Under the pieces are notes generated by a model. The model saw only the letters and a list, made by a program, of their open reading frames with translations, was not told where the DNA came from and made no database searches. From an uncultured Actinomycetes bacterium (GTDB lineage Bacteria > Actinomycetota > Actinomycetes > S36-B12 > UBA5976), in the NCBI GenBank assembly GCA_903925705.1, contig CAIYGJ010000217.1, forward strand, positions 1 to 6,799: a stretch of 6,799 nucleotides of DNA, read 5' to 3'. Positions 1 to 5,735 of this stretch are shown one piece after another. Position 1 is the stretch's first letter. Each line of letters opens with the position of its first letter. Made by a program: the position numbers and the translations under genes.

Positions 1-499
1 CCAATGCTGGCAGCACAGTTTCTAGCGATATAAAGGACAAGTCCGCCGCGATTAAGTCCACAGTGGCGCCAAGTAGTTCGGGAGTTAAATAACGGATATT
101 GGTGCGGTCCATCACCGTAACTTTGGGATCTTGGCTAACTTTCCAAGCAAGCTGGCCATAGCCAACATCCACGCAATAGATATGTGCAATCCCCCGGCGC
201 AACATCACATCGCTAAAGCCGCCCGTTGATGCGCCAGCATCCAGGGCAACCAATCCAGTGACATCAATATCAAAGGCATCTAAGGCGCCAATTAACTTAT
301 GCGCCCCGCGCGATACGTAATCATCATCAGCATCGAGGTTCACTTTTATCGCTGCAGATTCATCAACTTGAGTTGCTGCTTTAGTTGCAACCATGCCACC
401 AACGATTACTAGCCCGTCAGCGATTAAGTCTTGAGCTTGTTCGCGACTGCGCGCGAGGTGACGTCTAACTAATTCAACGTCGAGGCGGCGGCGAGTCAC
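1..499 (-). CDS. tlyA: TlyA-family rRNA 2'-O-methyltransferase, N-terminal 166 codons (3' end outside window)
   Basis: TlyA-family enzymes use S-adenosylmethionine to methylate ribose 2'-hydroxyls of rRNA (in mycobacteria 16S C1409 and 23S C1920). I translated the minus strand from a GTG at 499. Residues 1-55 form an S4 RNA-binding domain (RRRLDVELVRR, then LARSREQAQDLI). VSRGAHKL (62-69) carries the family's catalytic lysine at K68. LDAGASTGGF (86-95) is the SAM-binding loop, VDVGYGQLAWK (110-120) follows, and ADLSFISL (152-159) carries the catalytic aspartate at D153. The C-terminal third, with the remaining active-site residues, lies beyond base 1. The start is well constrained: an in-frame TAG lies at 524-526 and GTG is the only usual initiator after it. 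No strong Shine-Dalgarno sequence precedes it, and the upstream gene stops 13 bases earlier, so translation may depend on coupling. The domain linker reads DDYV where mycobacterial TlyA has R-x-W-V. Confidence 0.95.
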   Translation of the reverse strand, partial: MTRRRLDVELVRRHLARSREQAQDLIADGLVIVGGMVATKAATQVDESAAIKVNLDADDDYVSRGAHKLIGALDAFDIDVTGLVALDAGASTGGFSDVMLRRGIAHIYCVDVGYGQLAWKVSQDPKVTVMDRTNIRYLTPELLGATVDLIAADLSFISLETVLPAL

Positions 500-512
500 T
501 GGCTTAAGGAAA

Positions 513-812
513 TTACTGACCGGCTAGGTCAGCCAAAGTTTCATGCAAGCGGCGCTGCACGTCTTCAAAAACATCAACGTGTTCGTGAACTGGCAGGCCT
601 TGCAAATCAGCTAGGCGACCAAGTGCGTCATCAACGCGAGCTTCGCCAGTAATTGGCAATGTTTCCATGGAAACAATCGGGGCTTGTGGGACTACAACCT
701 CTTCAACAAACAGACCTGAGTCTTCACCTAATAATGAGGTGGTTGATTCTTCGGAACTTTCGATAGTTTCGTCGAGAGTGTCGAGATAATCGTTAACTTC
801 GGAGTTTTCCAT
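513..812 (-). CDS. Small acidic protein of the HAD-tlyA block (hypothetical)
   Basis: 99 residues. The first 50 are strongly acidic and low in complexity (runs of E, S, D and T), probably disordered. Residues 55-99 look folded and conserved in style: TGEARVDDALGRLADL, then GLPVHEHVDVFEDVQRRL, probably two helices. I recognise this C-terminal pattern from small uncharacterised proteins encoded directly before tlyA in actinobacteria, the position of mycobacterial Rv1693. No enzymatic motif, signal peptide or membrane segment is visible. The ATG at 812 is preceded by AGAGG about two bases upstream, a plausible but tightly spaced ribosome binding site. The stop is 13 bases from the tlyA start, so the two are probably co-translated. 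Function is unknown. A role linked to TlyA or the ribosome rests only on gene position. Confidence 0.85.
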   Translation of the reverse strand: MENSEVNDYLDTLDETIESSEESTTSLLGEDSGLFVEEVVVPQAPIVSMETLPITGEARVDDALGRLADLQGLPVHEHVDVFEDVQRRLHETLADLAGQ

Positions 813-862
813 GCCTCTAGCCTATGGCTTAGCCCTGATTGAACAGTTAAGTGGCGGTTAAG

Positions 863-1231
863 TTACGCCTTGGACTTTGGTGCTGGCTTTTCGGCCTTAG
901 CAAGCGCAGCTTCAAGGTCAACAACGCGCTTACGAAGCGCGGCTAATTCGTCTTCTTGAACTAGACCCATGCGTCCGATGATTTTGTCGACTTCAGCGAT
1001 AACGGTTTCGCGCGCGCCTTCGCTAGAACCCGAGCAACTTGGCTTTGGAAGTTTGGCCATGAATTCAACAATGATGCCGCCAGCTAAAGTGCCAACTGCA
1101 GTGATTGCCTCGACAACTAACTTGGTGTCGACTCCATCCTTGGAATTTTCGGAAACATTAGTCTTAATCTGGTTTACCGATTCATCAAGAATGTCTTTGG
1201 CAATAGCTGAAAATTCTCTTAAGTTCTCCAC
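863..1231 (-). CDS. Helical, phasin-like small protein with C-terminal coiled coil (hypothetical)
   Basis: 122 residues starting at GTG. Residues 1-60 look helical, with a hydrophobic Gly/Ala stretch at 38-58 (LVVEAITAVGTLAGGIIVEF) that could be an amphipathic or membrane-associating helix. After a Pro/Ser/Gly hinge (62-72) comes a second helical part. It ends in a coiled-coil heptad segment at 90-113 (LVQEDELAALRKRVVDLEAA) and a basic Lys/Pro/Ala tail. The layout resembles phasin/PhaF-like or YqiC-like helical proteins, but I cannot assign a family. An in-frame TAG shortly upstream leaves GTG as the only usual start. The purine run AGGGGA directly abuts that GTG, closer than a normal Shine-Dalgarno sequence. 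TAGCGT (1238-1243), six bases ahead of the GTG, could instead be a -10 box for a leaderless mRNA. The gene lies 27 bases after the phosphatase stop. Confidence 0.8.
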   Translation of the reverse strand: MENLREFSAIAKDILDESVNQIKTNVSENSKDGVDTKLVVEAITAVGTLAGGIIVEFMAKLPKPSCSGSSEGARETVIAEVDKIIGRMGLVQEDELAALRKRVVDLEAALAKAEKPAPKSKA

Positions 1232-1258
1232 TCCCCTACGCTAACCCGAAATTAGGGG

Positions 1259-2263
1259 TCAGCGCACCTCGAGACCAATGCCCGAAAGGGCCTCCAGACC
1301 CATTTCAATAGATATGTCACTATTCCAATGCGCCACCGCAATCGCCGCCACCGCATCGAGGCCATCGCCTTGGCCAAGCAGGTCACCATTAGAGACTTTC
1401 CAGCCGCCACAGGTTGTTACATGGCCTGAAGTTTCGGTGCCAGATTGCGCAGTTAATACTGCGCTGGCATCCCAGGCTAAATATGTAGGTCGCAGTTCTA
1501 TTGGTACCTGCAGAATATCTTCAATAGTTGTAACTCCCGAAAGCACGAGCAGGGAATCAATCCCAACATTGTTTGCTCCGTGAATGTCAGTATCCAGTCG
1601 ATCACCAATTACAAGTGGCCGCGTGGCATTTGTGCGATCAATAGATTGCTGCATCAGCGGAGTTTCGGGTTTGCCAGCCACCACATTTGGAGTTCGATTC
1701 ACGGTTTTACCAAGCGCCGTAACCATAGTGCCGTTACCAGGAGCCACACCAGTTGGTGTTGGGATTGTCATGTCCATGTTGGTGGCAACCCATGGCACAC
1801 CTGTTCTCAAAACACTCGCAGCAAACTCGAGCACGCGAAATGGCATATCTGGCCAGTAACCCTGAATCATTGCGTCGTAGGTTTGCGAAACATCATGGCT
1901 AGGAACTAATCCAACTAGTTCGACTTCGCGGGCTAGATCCTTACTACCTAAAACAAAAACGTTTGAACCTTGTGGAATCAGTTTGGCAAGTTCGGCAGCT
2001 CCTGCTTGCGCCGATGTGACAACATCTTCGGCGGTAACTGCTAAACCAAGTTCGCGTAAGTGCTGCGCCACTCGTTGCGGTGAGCGCGAAGCGTTATTGG
2101 TGACGCAAGTAAGAGTCATGCCAAATTCATCGTGCGCTTGATTCAGCGCTCCGATAACACCAGGAACAGCATCTTCCCCGATGTAAACGACGCCATCAAG
2201 ATCTAATAGCGCTGTGTCATAAGCCTTGGCCAGGATTGGGCTAGAAGATTTGAAACTTGACAC
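1259..2263 (-). CDS. HAD-superfamily IIA phosphatase (NagD / glycerol-3-phosphate phosphatase-like)
   Basis: 334 residues with all four HAD motifs. Motif I is DLDGVV at 21-26, with nucleophile D21 and acid/base D23. Motif II is TCVTNNASR at 52-60. Motif III is the lysine of GKPETP at K198. Motif IV is GDRLDTDIHG at 220-229, with metal-binding D221 and D226. The C2-type cap typical of the IIA class lies between motifs II and III. Beyond the usual 260-residue core is a C-terminal extension starting RPTYLAWD, which also occurs in actinobacterial relatives. Mycobacterial Rv1692, in the same position before tlyA, dephosphorylates glycerol 3-phosphate during phospholipid recycling. That substrate is an inference from family and gene order. 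The protein is cytoplasmic, with no signal peptide. Start: GTG is forced by an in-frame TGA upstream, and AGGG directly abuts it. Confidence 0.93.
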   Translation of the reverse strand: MSSFKSSSPILAKAYDTALLDLDGVVYIGEDAVPGVIGALNQAHDEFGMTLTCVTNNASRSPQRVAQHLRELGLAVTAEDVVTSAQAGAAELAKLIPQGSNVFVLGSKDLAREVELVGLVPSHDVSQTYDAMIQGYWPDMPFRVLEFAASVLRTGVPWVATNMDMTIPTPTGVAPGNGTMVTALGKTVNRTPNVVAGKPETPLMQQSIDRTNATRPLVIGDRLDTDIHGANNVGIDSLLVLSGVTTIEDILQVPIELRPTYLAWDASAVLTAQSGTETSGHVTTCGGWKVSNGDLLGQGDGLDAVAAIAVAHWNSDISIEMGLEALSGIGLEVR

Positions 2264-2315
2264 CCCTAAAGAATGTCACGCTTTATTCGATTAATCCCAC
2301 TGGGTGATTACTTGG

Positions 2316-2501
2316 CTAGTTACGTGAAGTACTGCCTATCTCCGAAACCGCTTCGTCAAATTCAGACAATGCTTGGTCCAAGATAGACAGTACTTCCTCT
2401 GAACCAGACACAACTTTTTCGCTCAGTTCAATCATGTCTTCCAAGCTAGGGATGCTAGGAAAACTTGGAAGCGACCAATTTGTATCTGGCGCCGAGGGCA
2501 T
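2316..2501 (-). CDS. Small acidic helical protein coupled to the surface-protein gene (hypothetical)
   Basis: 61 residues. A Pro/Ser-rich start (LPSFPSIPSLEDM, residues 11-23) is followed by one long acidic amphipathic helix, roughly residues 20-56, with regular hydrophobic spacing (MIELSEKVV, EEVLSILDQAL, EFDEAVSEI). There is no signal peptide, membrane segment or cysteine. I do not recognise a family. The strongest argument that it is real is position: its ATG lies two bases after the TAG of the large exported-protein gene, on the same strand, which is typical of translational coupling. The upstream Shine-Dalgarno sequence is weak (GTAGGT touching the ATG), which also fits reinitiation. A 52-base gap separates it from the phosphatase gene. 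It could act with the exported protein from the cytoplasm or be unrelated to it; the sequence does not say. Confidence 0.65.
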   Translation of the reverse strand: MPSAPDTNWSLPSFPSIPSLEDMIELSEKVVSGSEEVLSILDQALSEFDEAVSEIGSTSRN

Positions 2502-2503
2502 AC

Positions 2504-5500
2504 CTACTGCACCACGAGAGTCTTAACCGCCTTTGTAGCCTTTGGCTGCTTACCCTTTGCAGGCTTTGGTTCTTGCACTGTGAAAGTCACAACGCAATTT
2601 CCGGCCTTTAGAGTCTTTAGCTTTCCAGCAACTACTGCGCAATTCTTCTTAGAAGAACCCGCAACACTCATTGTTACCTTGGCCTTTGACGAAACAACCT
2701 TGACGCCAACTTTCTTGGCCAGAGCGTTTGGCGCCAATGTTTTCTTGGCGCTAACTGTTCTAGCGGCAAGATCTTTCGCTAATGCTAGCGCTGCAGAGTT
2801 ATCTACAACTGGAGCTGCTGGTGCTGCTGGCGCTACAGGTGCTGCTGGCGCTACAGGTGCTGCTGGCGCTACAGGTGCTGGCGCAGCTGCGGCAAATGGC
2901 GAGAAGTTTGAAGTAACGCCACAAACTTGTCCATTTACATAGCTACGTTCAGGTAGTTCTACCCACTTGCCACCGGTGTAGTGGAATACCGCATCTGTTG
3001 ATTCGCCATCAAGACAAACAGTCACTTTACCTGTGACGCCGGTGACGTTAATGTCAACGATCTTTGTCGATTCGGTAAGTTTAAATGGCGTACTTGATGG
3101 CGCTGCCGGATTATTCATTGGCGCAACTGTTACAACAGCTTCGCCAGTTGCACCAGCAAGGTTCAACTTAATAGTTGGCAGAGCTTCCGTGGCCGGAATT
3201 ACCGCCTCGGTTGTGCCAACAGGAACTGTAACTACTTGCGAGTTCTCCGCTTCACCAGCAGTTACCGCACAAGGAGCTGGAGTCCACTTTGCAAAAAGTG
3301 TAATGGCCGACATCACTCCTGGGGAGTATGGGAACTCGATTGCTGCTCCACCATCTGTTGCAGACCATCCAGCATGTGCAGAGCAATTGCGAGTTGGCGT
3401 CCCCAGTTCCCAATCTTCGATATCGCCGCCGGTTCTAAATGAAGCTGGAGAAACTTGGGTTCCGCCCTTTGGATTTAAGTTAACGGCGTAAGTATTCGCG
3501 CTCCATCTGGCGCCGAACGTCCAGTCACCCACATACGGCCAATAGCCGGTTTCTATGTCACCGCCACCGTCTTGCCATTGCGTCCAGCCTAGGAAGGTAT
3601 AGCCTGCGCGCGTTGGCGGTACTGGCATTTGAATCTGGCCAGCAACGATCGTGCTTGGCGCTACTGGCGTTCCGCCGTTTGAACTGAAGTTTGCCGTGTA
3701 GGTAGCAATAGACCAGTTCGGGTAAAGCACGGTGGTGACCCCATCAACGTTTTGTGGATTCCACGACGTTACGATCGGTCCACCCTTAATGGCGGACCAG
3801 CCTTCCCAGTTGTATCCACCTCTCTCAATTTTATTGAGGTCAGGATCAAATCTAGGCACTGAGTAGGGAGACCACCATCTAATTATGTGCTTGCCAACAA
3901 AAGTTATCGAACTCAGTTTTGCATTATCTGTAAAGCCAATATATGGCTCCCGGTTCCATTGAATTACTCGGGCAGCGAAGGTTACTTCCTCGAGGCTGCT
4001 TCTTCCGAATGCGTAGTCTGATATTTCATCAACATTTCCTGGTACGACGAGTGAAGTGGCTTTCAGCCCAACAAATGCGCTCCCTTGAATTTTTTCTAAC
4101 TTGTCTGGTAACACCAAATCGGTGATGTTGTTGTTCTTAAATGCAGAGCCGCCGATCACCTTTAGATCGCTATTTTCCGCGAATGCAACCTTTGTAAGGC
4201 CTCGATTTTCGAAAACCGCGTCATTGATGCGAGTCACGTTAGCGGGAATCGTGATTTCTCCAGCGCAATCTTCAGTTGATGCTGTCACTACGTCATCCCG
4301 CTGCGTGAAAAATCCGCTTAGTGAGCAATCAATTTCCGCGACGACGACAGGCACCTGCACGTTGTACAAGGTCGTGCCAGCAGCTACAGAATATGGGTAG
4401 CTAGGGATTACCGGACCACCTGGACTGGTGGACCAACCCACATGCCTATAGTCGGCATTTTGTACGATACGTGGCGTTCTATCCAAATCACCGGCTCTCA
4501 CAAAAGTAATGGAGTTTAGTTTGGTTGAGCCGTCGAATGCCCATCTGGAAAAAGAATTGTAGTATTCAGAGTGATCAATCATGCTCTCTAAATCACTGCC
4601 AGCAAAAGCTTCCCCACCGATATCTCTCACCGTTTCTGGTATCGAGATTGTTGAAATTTTCGTTCCCTTAAATGCGCCGCCGCCGATATGCGTCAATTGA
4701 GTGCCTTGTGCAAAAGTGACTTTAGTGATATCTCGGCCCGCGAACGTTGCATTCCATCCTGGAGAAATTTGTGTTACATCTGCAGGAATGGTGATTTCCC
4801 CGGCGCAATCACGCGAAGCCACTGTCACTACTCCAGATACGACTCTGAATGATCCACCCAAAGAGCAAGGCACTACCGCACGGCCAGCATTTGCCGTCAA
4901 TCCCGTTGGATACAGGGTTAAGTCACCAGGGTTTGTATTGGCAAGCGGGAAAGTTACCAGCGGGCCACCCGAAGTGGTTGACCAGCCTAAAGAGAAATCC
5001 GCATCGCTAACACCTGGAGGTGTGTCCAATTTCAATTGGTTTGGGCCTTTAAATGTTACCGAACGCACGTTGCTCTGAACGTCAGTAAAATTCACCTCGC
5101 CAATGTTAAGGCTCGTGGCGACTCGAGATTCAAAGATAACACTCTCGATGCTGCCCCAAAAGGAGTCAAACTCAAGTTGGTCTACTGTTCCTGGAATCGA
5201 GATAGTTTTTACTCCGGTGCCAATAAATTGCCCACCCTCGAGTCTCTCTAAGCCATTTGGCAAAACTATTGAGGTGAGATCCGATTCTAAAAAGGCCCCC
5301 CATGCGATCCTCTTTAACTTGCTACCCGGCGCGAAAGTGACGCTTGTTACACCAGAATCATAGAAAACGTAATTGTTAAACAATTCGACTTTAGCGGGAA
5401 TGGTGATCGCCCCGACACAACTTTGGCTCCCAACGACAGTTGTATCTGAAACAGCGAAAGTTCCGCTAACGGAGCAGGGGATTCTCCTTTCCTTAGCTTG

Positions 5501-5578
5501 AGCAGGTGAGGCCAGCAATGTTGGAAGGACTAGAAGGGCAACTAGCCCTGCCAAGAAGGATGAGACTGACTTTTTCAC
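2504..5578 (-). CDS. Large secreted BspA-like leucine-rich-repeat / InlB-B-repeat surface protein
   Basis: 1024 residues from GTG 5578. Residues 1-28 are a Sec signal peptide: KK, a hydrophobic core, and cleavage after SPAQA. Three modules follow (about 35-234, 235-414, 415-621). Each starts with a C-S-x-x-G-x-F head and a second Cys just before GxITIPA. Each continues with BspA-type LRR_5 units (for example ITKVTFAQGTQLTHIGGGAF) and ends in GWSxxxGGP. Two Listeria-Bacteroides (InlB-B-like) repeats follow at 625-693 and 695-765; the first has NGGTPVAP and RAGYTFLGW. Next come a beta-rich domain ending CGVTSNFSPF (about 770-896), a Pro/Ala linker (899-925) and a Lys/Val-rich Ig-like domain (926-1024). 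There is no LPxTG motif, C-terminal membrane helix or S-layer motif. Such proteins are usually adhesins or surface-binding proteins; the ligand is unknown. Start choice: AGGAG lies six bases before this GTG, the signal peptide follows directly, and the promoter lies inside the longer frame. Confidence 0.92.
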   Translation of the reverse strand: MKKSVSSFLAGLVALLVLPTLLASPAQAKERRIPCSVSGTFAVSDTTVVGSQSCVGAITIPAKVELFNNYVFYDSGVTSVTFAPGSKLKRIAWGAFLESDLTSIVLPNGLERLEGGQFIGTGVKTISIPGTVDQLEFDSFWGSIESVIFESRVATSLNIGEVNFTDVQSNVRSVTFKGPNQLKLDTPPGVSDADFSLGWSTTSGGPLVTFPLANTNPGDLTLYPTGLTANAGRAVVPCSLGGSFRVVSGVVTVASRDCAGEITIPADVTQISPGWNATFAGRDITKVTFAQGTQLTHIGGGAFKGTKISTISIPETVRDIGGEAFAGSDLESMIDHSEYYNSFSRWAFDGSTKLNSITFVRAGDLDRTPRIVQNADYRHVGWSTSPGGPVIPSYPYSVAAGTTLYNVQVPVVVAEIDCSLSGFFTQRDDVVTASTEDCAGEITIPANVTRINDAVFENRGLTKVAFAENSDLKVIGGSAFKNNNITDLVLPDKLEKIQGSAFVGLKATSLVVPGNVDEISDYAFGRSSLEEVTFAARVIQWNREPYIGFTDNAKLSSITFVGKHIIRWWSPYSVPRFDPDLNKIERGGYNWEGWSAIKGGPIVTSWNPQNVDGVTTVLYPNWSIATYTANFSSNGGTPVAPSTIVAGQIQMPVPPTRAGYTFLGWTQWQDGGGDIETGYWPYVGDWTFGARWSANTYAVNLNPKGGTQVSPASFRTGGDIEDWELGTPTRNCSAHAGWSATDGGAAIEFPYSPGVMSAITLFAKWTPAPCAVTAGEAENSQVVTVPVGTTEAVIPATEALPTIKLNLAGATGEAVVTVAPMNNPAAPSSTPFKLTESTKIVDINVTGVTGKVTVCLDGESTDAVFHYTGGKWVELPERSYVNGQVCGVTSNFSPFAAAAPAPVAPAAPVAPAAPVAPAAPAAPVVDNSAALALAKDLAARTVSAKKTLAPNALAKKVGVKVVSSKAKVTMSVAGSSKKNCAVVAGKLKTLKAGNCVVTFTVQEPKPAKGKQPKATKAVKTLVVQ
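2820..2880 (-). repeat. 18-bp tandem repeat coding the Pro/Ala linker
   Basis: The plus-strand unit GGTGCTGCTGGCGCTACA is repeated three times without change (2820-2837, 2838-2855, 2856-2873) and followed by a 7-base partial copy. On the coding strand each unit gives a PVAPAA-type hexapeptide. The in-frame unit length allows copy-number change by slippage without breaking the gene, which would lengthen or shorten the linker before the C-terminal domain. Confidence 0.95.
3284..3706 (-). repeat. Two InlB-B-like (Listeria-Bacteroides) repeats in the surface protein
   Basis: The first repeat (about 3500-3706) has the family pattern: a YTANFSSNGG strand, a Pro-rich middle, RAGYTFLGW and a closing FGARW. 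The second (about 3284-3496) begins YAVNLNPKGG and ends LFAKW, but its centre is changed: RNCSAHAGW replaces the usual K-x-G-Y-x-F-x-G-W. These beta-rich repeats typically act as stalk or binding modules in exported proteins. Confidence 0.75.
3716..5476 (-). repeat. Three diverged composite modules (LRR_5 plus half InlB-B) inside the surface protein
   Basis: The modules cover about 4877-5476, 4337-4876 and 3716-4336, each 180-207 codons. The repeated head is Cys-Ser, about 20 residues, Cys, then GxITIPAxV. The repeated end is GW-S-T/A-x-x-x-GGP followed by a short strand, with LYP in modules 1 and 3 and LYN in module 2. The DNA is still partly alike at the heads: the stretch around 4786-4810 matches 4246-4270 with few changes and 5398-5421 less well. 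This indicates old internal duplication rather than recent expansion. Confidence 0.8.
5495..5578 (-). other. Signal peptide coding segment of the surface protein
   Basis: The first 28 codons from the GTG give a short basic n-region (VKKS), a hydrophobic core (FLAGLVALLVLPTLLA) and a c-region ending A-Q-A before KERR, a typical signal peptidase I site. There is no lipobox Cys and no twin-arginine motif, so Sec export with release from the membrane is expected. Confidence 0.88.
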
Positions 5579-5584
5579 GCATAG

Positions 5585-5589
5585 CTCCT
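5585..5589 (-). promoter_or_regulatory. Ribosome binding site deciding the surface-protein start
   Basis: AGGAG on the minus strand, six bases before the GTG at 5578. It is the best Shine-Dalgarno match near any candidate start of this gene. An ATG three bases closer (ATGCGTG) is out of frame with the protein. Confidence 0.85.
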
Positions 5590-5611
5590 GTTTGAAGAAA
5601 GGATTACGAAC

Positions 5612-5640
5612 CCAAGATTGGTACATGGTACCAAGTTTGG
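5612..5640. promoter_or_regulatory. Candidate operator: nested palindrome over the predicted transcription start
   Basis: The core is a perfect inverted repeat, TTGGTAC (5618-5624) and GTACCAA (5628-5634) around ATG. It is flanked by a half-palindromic CCAA on the left and TTGG on the right, so the whole 29-bp element has 11 of 13 symmetric positions. It can also be read as two CCAAGNTTGG units, at 5612-5621 and 5631-5640, whose starts are 19 bp apart. It begins directly after the -10 box and covers the expected +1. That is where a TetR-type dimer, such as the one encoded divergently, could block transcription. Alternatively the core forms a 5'-end stem-loop in the mRNA. Confidence 0.6.
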
Positions 5641-5671
5641 AATATAGTTTCATATTAAATCTATTTGTCAA
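5641..5671 (-). promoter_or_regulatory. Housekeeping-sigma promoter of the surface-protein gene
   Basis: On the minus strand a perfect -35 TTGACA (5666-5671) is followed by TATATT (5641-5646) with a 19-base spacer. Overlapping registers CTATAT (18) or ACTATA (17) would give more usual spacing. Transcription would start near 5634 and leave a leader of about 56 bases before the GTG at 5578. No other TTGACA-type promoter of this quality was seen ahead of the minus-strand genes. Confidence 0.75.
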
Positions 5672-5684
5672 GCGGATAAAGGGC

Positions 5685-5696
5685 AAGGCGCGCCTT
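5685..5696. promoter_or_regulatory. Perfect 12-bp palindrome AAGGCGCGCCTT between the divergent promoters
   Basis: Self-complementary and GC-rich inside an otherwise AT-rich spacer, 13 bp upstream of the surface-gene -35 box and 39 bp before the TetR -10-like box. It could be a second regulator site, but a chance palindrome of this length is possible. Confidence 0.3.
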
Positions 5697-5735
5697 AATT
5701 GCTGATGAACTGTTCTTGAATGGATTTCAAATCTC

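Noticed and set aside
817..832. Hairpin CTAGCC-TAT-GGCTTAG between the 122- and 99-residue genes
   Set aside because: It has six pairs with a bulge and no U-tract, and sits next to the ribosome binding site of the next gene, so it is not a convincing terminator.
969..1909. Plus-strand frames of 91-109 codons opposite the phosphatase and the helical protein
   Set aside because: The opposite strand carries complete HAD motifs and a coherent helical protein; these frames have no domain or start signal of their own.
2290..2312. CCCACTGGG-centred symmetry before the phosphatase gene, considered as a terminator
   Set aside because: It leaves only three pairs once a loop is allowed, and no U-tract follows.
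2580..2942. Plus-strand 120-codon frame with a collagen-like Gly-Ala-Ala/Gly-Ala-Thr run
   Set aside because: It is the antisense of the Pro/Ala linker repeat of the surface gene; the periodic glycines come from the 18-bp repeat read backwards. No ribosome binding site or promoter was seen.
3033..3491. Plus-strand 152-codon frame
   Set aside because: It lies wholly opposite the well-supported surface-protein gene, and its translation has no recognisable domain.
4701..5363. Several overlapping plus-strand frames of 71-125 codons
   Set aside because: They are antisense shadows of the repeat modules; similarity between them only mirrors the module duplication.
5618..5640. Whether the palindromes mark a mobile-element end or attachment site
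   Set aside because: There is no transposase or integrase, no target duplication and no second copy of the element; the position over a promoter start fits regulation better.
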